Shown: positions 52,302 through 60,823 of the stretch, in pieces
Numbering within the stretch: the first letter of the stretch is position 1
Layout of the letters: each line of letters starts with the position of its first letter
Assembly (NCBI RefSeq): GCF_037201915.1
Contig: NZ_CP147505.1
Location: 1,860,001 to 1,924,000 of the forward strand
Direction of reading: 5' to 3'
Origin: Haloplanus sp. CK5-1
GTDB taxonomy: Archaea; Halobacteriota; Halobacteria; Halobacteriales; Haloferacaceae
Length of the DNA stretch: 64,000 bases
Notes under the pieces: generated by a model
Databases searched by the model: none
What the model saw: only the letters and a program-made list of their open reading frames with translations
Told to the model about the DNA's origin: nothing
Made by a program: the position numbers and the translations under genes

Positions 52302-54713
52302 ATGACGTGGGTTCCGTCCGCCGTCACCGACAGTTACCTGAAACGATTCGCGGCGATCGTCGCAGTGGTTCTCGTCGTCGTCGCCGGTGTGGGGGTCTTC
52401 TTCCAGGGACAGATCGCGGCGGAACTCCGCCACGAACAGCAGGCGGAACTGCGGACCGTCGCCGAACTCGAAGCCAACGCGGTCGGGGAGTGGATCGACC
52501 GCAACAGCGAGAACACGCGGTTACTGTCCGAGTTCCGAGAAGTAGAAACGGACGACCGGGACCGAATCGACGCCACGCTCGACTCGGAACTGGATCGGAT
52601 GCCCGAGTCGACCCATTCGATCCACTACGTCGACCTCAACTCGGACACCATCGTCGAGAGCACCGACGACGACCGTCTCGGAGCTAGTGTCGGGGGCGTG
52701 CAGTGGGCGCGTGGCTCCCTCGAGGAGTTCTACCACCGTGACTCCTCGTCGGTGGCCGTCTCCAGAGCCTACCGACAGGGCGGCGTCACGCTCATCGCGT
52801 TCGTCAGCCGGGTCGAAGGGACCGAAAAGGCGATCATGGTGACCGTCGACGCAAACGAGCGAGCAACCGGGTTCCGGACGCCGACGGAGAGCGGCTTCAC
52901 GCAGGTCGTCGACGGCGAGGGCGTCGTCCCACTGGCACAGGACGACGACGTGGTGCTCCAGGAGTACGAGCACGGTATGGGTCACGTCCGGATGGCCCGA
53001 GACGGTAAGACCGGGACGATGGACATGACCGACATGAACATGGTCGCCGGCTACGCGCCGGTCCCGGTCGAGGGCACCGACTGGGTCGTCGTCACGCACG
53101 CCCCACGCTCGGAGGCGTTCGCGCTCGTCGGCACCGTCACGCGCGACCTCTTCGCGCTCATCGGCATCTCGATCGCGGGCTTCCTGTTGATCGGCGCGAC
53201 CCTCGGGCGGAACACGGTGGGCGCGCTGGATCGCCTGACCCGGGACGCCGAGGCGATCGCCCACGGCGACCTCGACACCGAGATCGAGTCGTCGGACCGC
53301 GACGACGAGATCGGCCAACTGATCGACGCGTTCGTCGACATGGAGGCGTATCTCTCGACGGTCGCGGCACAGGCCGACGCCGTCGCGGACCAGCGGTTCG
53401 ACGCCGACATCCTCGACCAGGACGTCCCGGGGACGTTCGGCGAGACGATCGACCGGATGAGCGAGGACGTCGAACGCGCACAGCGGGACGCAGAACGGGC
53501 ACGCCGGGAGGTTGAGGACCTGAACGCCACGCTCGAAGCGGAGGCGGACGCGTTCGGCGCGACGATGTCCCGGGCCGCAGCAGGTGATCTGACCCAGCGG
53601 ATGGACGCCGACAGCGAGAGCGAGGCGATGGTCACCGTCGCCGAGTCGTTCAACGCGATGATGGACGAGATCGAGGAGACACTGGGACGGGTCCGATCCT
53701 TCGCCGACGAGGTGGCGGCAGCGAGCCAACAGGTGACCACGAGCGCCGAGGAAGTAGAGCGCGCGAGCGCGAGCGTGAGCGAATCGATCCAAGAGATCTC
53801 GGCCGGGGCGGATCAACAGGACGACCGCCTGACCACCGTCTCGACCGAGATGCAGAGCCTCTCGGGGGCCATCGAAGAGGTAGCGTCGTCCGCCGACGAG
53901 GTGGCGACGACGGCCGACGAGGCGGCCGAGACGAGCGAGGCCGGGAGCGACGCCGCCGCCGACGCCGTCGACGAACTCCAGCGAATCGAGTCGCAGGTCG
54001 ACGCGACGGCGACGGAGGTGACCACACTCGCCGAGGAGGTCGACGAAATCGGCGACATCGTCGAGATGATTGCGGACATCGCGGAGCAGACGAACATGCT
54101 CGCGCTGAACGCGTCGATCGAGGCCGCCCACGCCGACGGCGACGGCGACGGGTTCGCCGTCGTCGCCGACGAGATCAAGAGCCTCGCGGGCGAGGCCGCC
54201 GAGGCGACCGAGCGCATCGACCGGCGCATCGCCGAGATACAGGAGACCGCCGACGCGACCGTCGACGACATGGACGAGATGCGTGACCGCGTCACGCACG
54301 GCGGCGAGACCATCGACGAGGCGCTGGCGTCGCTCTCCGACGTAGCGGGGGCGGTCGAGGACCTCCACACTGGGGTCCAGGAGATCAGCGAGGCGACGGA
54401 CAGTCAGGCGTCGTCGACCGAGGACGTCGTGTCGATGCTCGACGAGGTGTCCGATCTGGCCGATCAGTCGAGCGCCGAGGCGGCGAACGTCTCCGCCGCG
54501 GCCGAGGAGCAGACGTCGACGCTCGCGGACGTCTCCGAGAGCGCTCGGTCGCTCTCCGAGCGTGCCGAGTCGCTCCGAGATCTGCTGGGTGAGTTCGACG
54601 TCGACGTCGAAGCGGGACCGCGCACCGAGGACGCGGTCGAGGCGATGGGCGATCGTCCGACCGCCGACGGCGGCCCGAACGGTAGCGCGTCACACGTCGA
54701 GTGGCACGATTGA
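52302..54713 (+). CDS. Methyl-accepting chemotaxis (halobacterial transducer) protein
   Basis: This 803-residue transducer has TM1 near residues 14-34, a Cache-like extracellular sensor region up to about 275 and TM2 in LFALIGISIAGFLLIGATLG. A HAMP domain (LTRDAEAIAHGDLDTEI) follows. The long signalling coiled coil has the conserved tip EQTNMLALNASIEAAHADG and FAVVADEIKSLAGEA. It relays a signal to CheA/CheW to bias swimming. Ligand unknown; methylation sites are likely in the helices. ATG 52302 follows an acidic/Gly-rich alternative start at 52263. Confidence 0.94.
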   Translation: MTWVPSAVTDSYLKRFAAIVAVVLVVVAGVGVFFQGQIAAELRHEQQAELRTVAELEANAVGEWIDRNSENTRLLSEFREVETDDRDRIDATLDSELDRMPESTHSIHYVDLNSDTIVESTDDDRLGASVGGVQWARGSLEEFYHRDSSSVAVSRAYRQGGVTLIAFVSRVEGTEKAIMVTVDANERATGFRTPTESGFTQVVDGEGVVPLAQDDDVVLQEYEHGMGHVRMARDGKTGTMDMTDMNMVAGYAPVPVEGTDWVVVTHAPRSEAFALVGTVTRDLFALIGISIAGFLLIGATLGRNTVGALDRLTRDAEAIAHGDLDTEIESSDRDDEIGQLIDAFVDMEAYLSTVAAQADAVADQRFDADILDQDVPGTFGETIDRMSEDVERAQRDAERARREVEDLNATLEAEADAFGATMSRAAAGDLTQRMDADSESEAMVTVAESFNAMMDEIEETLGRVRSFADEVAAASQQVTTSAEEVERASASVSESIQEISAGADQQDDRLTTVSTEMQSLSGAIEEVASSADEVATTADEAAETSEAGSDAAADAVDELQRIESQVDATATEVTTLAEEVDEIGDIVEMIADIAEQTNMLALNASIEAAHADGDGDGFAVVADEIKSLAGEAAEATERIDRRIAEIQETADATVDDMDEMRDRVTHGGETIDEALASLSDVAGAVEDLHTGVQEISEATDSQASSTEDVVSMLDEVSDLADQSSAEAANVSAAAEEQTSTLADVSESARSLSERAESLRDLLGEFDVDVEAGPRTEDAVEAMGDRPTADGGPNGSASHVEWHD

Positions 54714-54741
54714 AGGGGGTTCCGCTCGGAACCGTGGACGA

Positions 54742-55512
54742 ATGTACATCGCAGACGAGACCTGGCCGGAACTGGGCGACTACTTCGCGGACGAGTCGCT
54801 GGCGCTCGTCCCCCTCGGATCGACGGAACAGCACGGCCCCCACCTCCCCCTCGCGACCGACCACCTGATCGCGGAGGCCTACGCCCGCGAAGCCGCCGAG
54901 CAGACCGGATTCCTCCGTACGCCGACCATCAACGTCGGCGTCAGCCCACACCACAGACAGTTCCACGGGACGATGTGGGTCGACGCCCCCGTGTTCCGGG
55001 ACTACGTCGAGTCGTTCACCCGCAACCTCGCGTACCACGGCATCGACCGCGTGATCTACGTCAACGCCCACGGCGGCAACGTCGACCACCTCCGCGAGGT
55101 GGGGCGTCGGCTCCGCGACGACGAGGCACTGTACGCCGTCGAGTGGATGTGGAACGACAGTATCCCCGAGTTGGTCGACGACCTGTTCGAGCAGAACGGT
55201 CCCCACGGCGGTCCGAAGGAGACGGCGATGATCCAACATCTCCACCCCGAGTTGGTTCGCGAGGACCGCCTCGCAGACGCCCGCGACGGTGGCGTACCGA
55301 ACGTCGAGGCGGCAGACACGATCAAACACGGCGCGCGGACCTTCTACGACGCCGCCGACAACACCGACAACGGCGTCCTCGGCGACCAGACCGACGCCAC
55401 CGCCGAGAAGGGCGAACGCATGTTCGAGGCGGCCGTCGACCAGCTCTGTCAGCTCTGTGACTGGCTCGACGACCAGCCCTTCGAGGATCTGCTGCCGAAG
55501 CCCCACGTCTGA
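54742..55512 (+). CDS. Creatininase-family amidohydrolase (possible ArfB-type deformylase)
   Basis: This 256-residue metal-dependent amidohydrolase has LGSTEQHGPHLPLATDHLIAE (His and Asp ligands), IYVNAHGGNVDHLREVGR and PHGGPKETAMIQHL. Archaeal members of this family, such as ArfB, remove formate in riboflavin and F420 precursor synthesis. Others act on creatinine-like ring amides. The specific reaction cannot be settled here. It is the last intact gene before the decayed segment. Confidence 0.87.
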   Translation: MYIADETWPELGDYFADESLALVPLGSTEQHGPHLPLATDHLIAEAYAREAAEQTGFLRTPTINVGVSPHHRQFHGTMWVDAPVFRDYVESFTRNLAYHGIDRVIYVNAHGGNVDHLREVGRRLRDDEALYAVEWMWNDSIPELVDDLFEQNGPHGGPKETAMIQHLHPELVREDRLADARDGGVPNVEAADTIKHGARTFYDAADNTDNGVLGDQTDATAEKGERMFEAAVDQLCQLCDWLDDQPFEDLLPKPHV

Positions 55513-55517
55513 GGGCT

Positions 55518-55778
55518 CTTGACCAGAGTGCCGTCTGCTTGACCGAGCGCGATCGCCATATCCGACCACCCGTCGTTCGTCACCGATGTCCACGTCTCGG
55601 GCACCTCGTCGAACGCGACCTCACCGACAGGGAACATCTTGACCGTGTAACTCCCGTCGTCGGCTGTCGTTTGGGTTTCAGTCTCGGTGTTTCACTCGGC
55701 AGGAGTCGCTCCGCTGTCGGACTGACTCACACAACCGGCGAGCAGTCCGCCGCCGATGACGGTTCGGCAACATATCAC
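55518..55778 (-). pseudogene. Decayed substrate-binding lipoprotein gene (iron/cobalamin-type)
   Basis: The minus-strand frame reads RTVIGGGLLAGCVSQSD (a lipoprotein signal and lipobox), a short Thr/Glu linker, then YTVKMFPVGEVAFDEVPETW and DMAIALGQADG. This is the start of an iron- or vitamin-B12-type ABC binding protein. A TGA at 55692-55694 interrupts it. After LVKS the similarity stops and the frame runs into the antisense of the creatininase gene, so the 3' part is gone. The start may be GTG 55778. Confidence 0.68.
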
Positions 55779-55866
55779 GCACACTATGATTCTTTCGCCA
55801 GATGAGGCAAGAGCCTTTCATGGCACTTACTGAACACAGCGAAACAGCGGTCCCACCTCACCATGC

Positions 55867-55880
55867 GTTCTAGTTTAGCG
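55867..55880 (+). repeat. Left terminal inverted repeat of the IS element
   Basis: GTTCTAGTTTAGCG. It matches the reverse complement of the right end at 13 of 14 positions. Confidence 0.8.
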
Positions 55881-55904
55881 AAGAATCCAACCGCCGTCTG
55901 TTGA

Positions 55905-57293
55905 TTGGATATCGTTGCAACTACCCGGTTGAGGAATCCGGTGGGAAGTGTGACCTATACCCCACCGGATTCGGTGATTGTTGACCGGATTCAAAGAGCG
56001 TTTCCCTCCGACGAGTTGCGCGAGCGCGCTCGCGCAACATCACTTGTCGAACGAGAGCGGAAGTTCGACATCGTTGCGCTATTCTACACGCTCTCGTTCG
56101 GTTTCGCCGCTGGATCAGACCGCTCTCTCCAGGCATTTCTCGAACGCTACGTCGAGATGGCTGACTGCGAGGAACTCTCTTACGCGGCGTTCCACGACTG
56201 GTTCGAACCGGGTTTCGTTGCACTCCTTCGAGAGATTCTCGATGACGCCATCGAAAATCTCGATACCGGACGAGCCGAGTTGAACGGACGTCTCGAACGC
56301 TTTCGAGACGTCCTCATTGCCGACGCAACTATCGTTTCGCTGTACCAGGACGCCGCTGATATCTACGCAGCAACTGGCGAAGACCAGGCTGAACTGAAGC
56401 TCCACCTCACAGAGTCACTCTCCACCGGCCTTCCAACCCGGTTCCGTACAACCGACGGAACTACTCACGACCGGAGTCAGCTACCCACCGGAGAGTGGGT
56501 AGCTGACGCCCTCATACTGCTCGATTTGGGCTTCTACGACTTCTGGCTGTTCGACCGCATCGACCAGAACGGCGGCTGGTTCGTCTCCCGCGTCAAGGAA
56601 AACGCGAACTTCGAGATCGTCGAAGAACTGCGGACGTGGCGGGGCAACAGTATCCCACTCGAAGGGGAGTCGCTGCAGGCCGTCCTCGACGACCTGCAGC
56701 GACAGGAGATCGACGTCCGCATCACGCTCTCATTCGAGCGCAAGGGAGGGTCGGGCGCCAGCGCGACCCGGACGTTTCGACTGGTCGGCCTGCGCAACGA
56801 GGAGACCGAAGAGTACCACCTCTACCTGACGAATCTCGGCAAAGACGACTATAGCGCGCCCGATATTGCGCAGCTCTATCGGGCGCGCTGGGAGGTCGAA
56901 CTGCTGTTCAAGGAGCTGAAGTCGCGGTTCGGCTTGGATGAGATCAACACGACCGACGCCTACATCATCGAGGCGCTGATCATCATGGCGGCAATTTCGC
57001 TGCTGATGAGTCGTGTAATCGTGGATGAGTTACGGTCGCTTGAGGCAAGACAACGAGAGGCCGAAGCCGCCGAAGACGCCGACTCGTCGGCGTCGCGGCT
57101 CCCCCGCCGTCGCTGTTCGCTAGCCGTCGAACGCCACGCTCATCTGATCCAGCTGTACCTCATGGTCGAGTTGGGCTACGAACTGCCAGATCTGGACGAG
57201 CTGTTGTTATGGGTGGCACGAAATCCAAATCCACACAGAGATCGGTTACGTGAGCAGGTTGAACGAGGTGAGTTCGGCTTTGACCGCCACTAA
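55905..57293 (+). CDS. IS4-family transposase (ISH8 group)
   Basis: This 462-residue DDE transposase has the first Asp in DVLIADATIVSLYQD and the second in LILLDLGFYDFWLFD. The Y-(2)-R-(3)-E-(6)-K signature with the catalytic Glu is YRARWEVELLFKELKS. It begins at TTG 55905, and GTG 55953 is another possibility. The reading frame is complete, in contrast to the broken genes around it. Its GC content is below that of the core genes. Confidence 0.93.
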   Translation: MDIVATTRLRNPVGSVTYTPPDSVIVDRIQRAFPSDELRERARATSLVERERKFDIVALFYTLSFGFAAGSDRSLQAFLERYVEMADCEELSYAAFHDWFEPGFVALLREILDDAIENLDTGRAELNGRLERFRDVLIADATIVSLYQDAADIYAATGEDQAELKLHLTESLSTGLPTRFRTTDGTTHDRSQLPTGEWVADALILLDLGFYDFWLFDRIDQNGGWFVSRVKENANFEIVEELRTWRGNSIPLEGESLQAVLDDLQRQEIDVRITLSFERKGGSGASATRTFRLVGLRNEETEEYHLYLTNLGKDDYSAPDIAQLYRARWEVELLFKELKSRFGLDEINTTDAYIIEALIIMAAISLLMSRVIVDELRSLEARQREAEAAEDADSSASRLPRRRCSLAVERHAHLIQLYLMVELGYELPDLDELLLWVARNPNPHRDRLREQVERGEFGFDRH

Positions 57294-57301
57294 ACTAGAA
57301 C
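57288..57301 (-). repeat. Right terminal inverted repeat of the IS element
   Basis: CACTAAACTAGAAC on the plus strand; its reverse complement differs from the left end at one position. It overlaps the stop codon of the transposase. Confidence 0.8.
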
Positions 57302-57302
57302 A

Positions 57303-57821
57303 GATGGGTGTTGGGCACATATTCTGCGAGAGGCTGAAGATGCCGCTGAGAAGCAGCCAGAAGGCAAACCGATTTACGACTCTCTCAAGCAGTTGTACGT
57401 CGCTCTCCAGACGCGGCTGGAGAGCGACTTGACTCTTCGTGAGCGAGCAGAACTCCAGCGTGTTGCACGAAGAGAGCTTGAGTCGCTGATTGAGCGGTCA
57501 GTTCCCGACGGACCAGTGGCAACACTCATCAAAAAGATCGAAGGAGGCCTCGACCACTGGCTCACCTTCGTCGGTGAGCCAGCGGTCTCTCCAACGAACA
57601 ATGCCGCGGAAAACGCGCTCCGTGAGCCGGTGGTTCTCCGGAAACTTATCGGAACACTCCGCAACGACCGTGGAATGTTCGCTCATGAGACGGTGCTGTC
57701 CCTGCTGGCGACGTGGCGCCAGCAGGGACGCAATCCCTACGACGAACTCAAGCGAGTCGCCCGAAACAACGAGATGCTTTCACGAGATCAGGCTGTGCCG
57801 GCCGTTGAGTCCTCGGAGTAA
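57303..57821 (+). pseudogene. 3' fragment of an IS66-type transposase
   Basis: The frame is open directly from the IS junction: CWAHILREAEDAAEK, then a helical stretch, then SPTNNAAENALREPVVLRKL with the catalytic Glu of the DDE domain and a normal C-terminus at 57821 (172 residues). The N-terminal and central domains are missing, and no matching 5' part is seen left of the ISH8-type element. So this is a remnant, not just an interrupted gene. The best match is the haloarchaeal ISH10-like group. Confidence 0.82.
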
Positions 57822-57825
57822 ACAC

Positions 57826-58932
57826 GTACGGCACATTAATTTCCTAACGTATATTGGTATACCGGCCGGAATTGGTTTATTTATATTATTAGTAAATGTA
57901 CTAGATACACAGCACGAACCGACAGTTACGGCTCGCCTATCCGGACAAGGGGAACAGTCTATGTCAGGAATAGATACAGACACCCCTGAATACAAAGCTT
58001 ATGTCCGAGATATGTGGAAGCGATCACTGGCGCAGTTTCTCAAACACCCGTTTCGAGCGATCACGCGTCGGCCACTCCGATCGTTCGCAGTAACCATTCC
58101 GGTTGCCGTTCTAAGTTTGGTGGTGATCGTGCTTTCCGGAGTCGCATCGCCATCCGTATCTGCCTATCAGGCGCAACCAATCTGGACGACGACGGTATTC
58201 GTCGTGCTCCCGTTGCTACTTTTGAGTAGTGGACTTATGCTTGTTTACGAGTTTAACCGCCGAGAGATTGCCGCGGTCAATCGTCGGTTCCCGGATGTGC
58301 TATCGTCGCTTGCAAGCGCCAATAAAAACGGCATACGGCTCGTCGATTGCATCACGCTGGTTACGAAGCGATCCGAGGGCGTACTGGCCCACCACTTGGA
58401 GCGATTAGAGGCGGATATTCGTGCGAATCGGGATGTGCATGATGCCTTATATCGATTTGCAACCGATGTCGGTGTCCCCAGAGTGACACGGGTTATCAAA
58501 ATACTTGTTGAAGCCGATAAATCAAGCGAGGATCTATCCGCGATATTAGAAATCGGGGCGCGAGATACGGAAGCACGGTTTCAGATTGATCTTGACCGAA
58601 AACAAGCGATGCAACCGTATGTGCTTATTTTCTTTATCGGGGTGTTGGTCTATTTGGGGATGATTCTTCTCCTCAACGAGTTGTTTTTTCCAATAGTTTC
58701 GGAGATCCCAGCAGGGGGATTCGGTGGCTTCACGAATACTGCTGGAACACCTAGTGAAGCCGAACCAGTACCGATAACAGCGTTTCAGACTGCGTTATAC
58801 CATTCTTCAATAATTCAGTCCTTCGGTAACGGATTACTCATCGGGAAGTTAGTTGATAATAATATTTTAGCCGGGATAAAATACGCTATTCCACTACTTT
58901 TGGCAACCCTCGTCGTGTTTCATGTCGTCTGA
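57826..58932 (+). pseudogene. 5'-truncated type II secretion F / PilC (TadC)-like pilus assembly gene
   Basis: The frame from 57826 to 58932 encodes about 368 residues. A membrane helix (FLTYIGIPAGIGLFILLVNV) comes first, then two more, a cytosolic T2SSF domain (NRRFPDVLSSLASANKNG, DALYRFATDVGVPRV) and final helices ending LLATLVVFHVV. Archaeal PilC/TadC proteins usually have two such domains, so the first half is missing. ATG 57961 is in frame and a shortened protein could be made. The region is clearly AT-richer than its surroundings. No pilus ATPase gene is nearby. Confidence 0.72.
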
Positions 58933-59162
58933 CTCGGTTACTGGTATCCAACTTTACTAAATAAATTGGCTCCTACCGAACGCAGCGGAATACCGTACGT
59001 TATCGTTCCATCTGTGTCAATGATCGTTGCGATGTTGCGCAACCCTTCGACGAGTGTCCGATACGATCAAACGGGGTCCACGACAAAGTGGCACCATCGG
59101 CAAGAGATCTTCTCACAAATCAAGAAAACGACGGCTAGACGGCGGCGAATCCACGGGAAACA

Positions 59163-60033
59163 GTCGATACGGATCCCCGGCCCCCGCTCCAAACTGATGT
59201 CCTCGTCCCGGTTGGTCACGACTACGTGTTGACTCTCGGGACGACGGATCAGGGCGGGTTAGACGACGCGGAGATAGCCACGACCGAGCGACTCGCAGTG
59301 AAGCTTGAAACAGCACTGGCCCGAATCAATCGCAACCGGTCGTTGGCCACGGACCGCCGGCAGGGCCTCCAAGGAACGAAGAGGCAAGCCGAAGCGGACG
59401 CTGCCGCGTTACGCCGCTTGAACGAACTCACGGTGGATCCAGCGGAATTTGACGAGACTGTCGACAGTTACTATCACTCGGCTGTGATCATCTCGGCCTC
59501 GATACGGGCATCCTCTCACACGTCGACGGAGACACTACGAGGTCGATGCTGTCGTCGATGCGACCGGGACACACGAGGCGGGCGCAGTGTCCGACCTCGG
59601 GGACACGATGTGCGATGAGACGCTCGCTTGCGACGCAACCGAATCGCTCGCGTTCGCCGACGTTGCAGACTCCGACCACCGGAGCCACCCAGCAGCCGAG
59701 ACCGTTCGTGCATACATCGCAGCCCCAGTCGTCGTCGACGGCGACGTCTACGGTACGCTAAACTTCTCGATGGGGGAACCACGTTCGGCGGCGTTTCGGC
59801 CGGCGGACGAAGAGTTCGTCACACTCGTCGCACAGTTGCTCGGTACAGCTATCCAACGTCGCCGCCGGGCTGAGGAGTTGGAGCGGTACGAGACGATTCT
59901 CGAAGCGGTCGACGATCCGGTGTACGCGCTGGACGCCGAGGGCCGGTTCACCTTCGTCAACGACGCCGCGCTCGAGTTCGGGGAGATGCTGAACGTGGAA
60001 CCGAGAGGGAATAACTCTCTCGCGACATGCTAG
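59163..60033 (+). pseudogene. Frameshifted GAF/PAS sensor gene remnant
   Basis: Sensor-type coding sequence continues through three frames. One gives DVLVPVGHDYVLTLGTT and LRRLNELTVDPAEFDETVDS. A second (around 59498) gives LDTGILSHVDGD. A third gives YEVDAVVDATGTHEAGAVSD, CDETLACDATESLAF, YGTLNFSMGEPRSAAFRPAD and the beginning of a PAS domain (YETILEAVDDPVYALDAEGRFTFVNDAAL). It then stops at 60033. At least two frame changes and missing ends mark it as decayed. Kinase or HTH output is absent. Confidence 0.68.
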
Positions 60034-60394
60034 CATCCGATCAGGAACTCTCGGTACGCCTCGTTCCGCTGTCTCCCCCGTTTTCATTCCGAAGATATAG
60101 TTCGGCTATCGGTGATCTAAATGAACCATCGTCGACGACAAGTTGATCGATTCGGACGTCTGGGAGGAGGACGCTACTCGGGAGGTGGGATCGCTTTGAA
60201 CGAGGTTCGTACGCATGGCGAGATGAGAGGATTCGTGAAACGCGTGGGAGCCGTCGTCCGTGACTCGGGAGAGCCCGACCCGTCGTTGTATTCCCTCTCA
60301 ATTGTTTGGATGGCGAAATCGAGTACTTTCGAGGGATCATATAGACCCGCCTCGAGCTCGAAATCAGATGATCGGTGTCGACACCGAAATCATT
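60034..60394. other. Gene-free stretch between the sensor remnant and the ars operon
   Basis: I see no supportable gene here. Short frames exist on both strands but show no domain or conserved start. The right end runs into the arsR control region. It may be decayed DNA continuing from the left. Confidence 0.5.
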
Positions 60395-60414
60395 AATTGA
60401 GTAGATATTCAATT
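60395..60414. promoter_or_regulatory. Candidate ArsR operator
   Basis: AATTGA (60395-60400) and TCAATT (60409-60414) form a perfect inverted repeat with an 8-nt spacer. It ends 8 nt before the arsR ATG. Its A/T-rich arms overlap the expected TATA/transcription start region. ArsR-family repressors bind such dyads and release them on As(III) binding. Confidence 0.6.
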
Positions 60415-60421
60415 GATTCTC

Positions 60422-60823
60422 ATGCCACAAGCAACGGAACGGCTCCGACGCTACCTCGAAGACGAACTCGGGGAGTGTCGTAGCGAGGACGTCGAGCGGC
60501 GACTCGACGAACTCGGGACGCTCGAAGCGGCGCTCGGGACTGCTCAAGTGGACGCCGAACTGACGGTCCTCTCGGCGCTCGCCAACGAGACGCGCTACAC
60601 GCTCGTTCGGGTACTCGTCGCAGCTGAAGAAGAGCTCTGTGTCTGTGAACTGAACGGCGTCGTCGACGTGAGCGAGAGCGGCCTCAGTCACGCCCTCTCG
60701 CAACTCGTCGAGGCTGGCCTCGTCGAGGGACGGAAGGACGGCCGCTGGAAGAAGTACCGGGCGACCAACCGCGCAGTGGCGCTCGTCACCGTCCTCGAAG
60801 GGAGCGTAACCATCGATGAGTAA
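60422..60823 (+). CDS. arsR: ArsR-family arsenic-responsive repressor
   Basis: This 133-residue winged-helix repressor starts MPQATERLRRYLEDEL and has the HTH core LANETRYTLVRVL and VDVSESGLSHALSQLVEAGLV. EELCVCELNG carries the Cys-Val-Cys metal-sensing motif. The remaining Cys residues are near the N-terminus (GECRSEDVERR). It is followed within the same unit by acr3 and two arsC genes. ATG 60422 is chosen over the in-frame ATG at 60413 because it follows the operator. Confidence 0.93.
   Translation: MPQATERLRRYLEDELGECRSEDVERRLDELGTLEAALGTAQVDAELTVLSALANETRYTLVRVLVAAEEELCVCELNGVVDVSESGLSHALSQLVEAGLVEGRKDGRWKKYRATNRAVALVTVLEGSVTIDE

Larger units (their letters stand above)
55867..57301 (+). 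mobile_element. ISH8-type IS4-family insertion sequence
   Basis: The element is about 1.43 kb with terminal inverted repeats GTTCTAGTTTAG(C/T)G at both ends, enclosing one transposase gene in the same orientation. No matching target-site duplication was found (left flank tcaccatgcg, right flank cagatgggtg). The flanks belong to different genes, so deletion or recombination has occurred at one or both ends. The transposase frame is intact, so the element may still move. Confidence 0.85.

Noticed and set aside
55539-55805. 88-codon plus-strand frame right of the creatininase gene
   Set aside because: It is antisense to the decayed binding-protein gene, which has a recognisable lipobox and conserved core. 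It has no conserved features of its own.
55858-57310. Target-site duplication of the ISH8-type element
   Set aside because: Flanks tcaccatgcg and cagatgggtg do not match at 8-11 nt, so no duplication is claimed.
58966-59232. 88-codon plus-strand frame between the PilC-like and sensor remnants
   Set aside because: No domain or conserved start; basic low-complexity product. The surrounding DNA is decayed.
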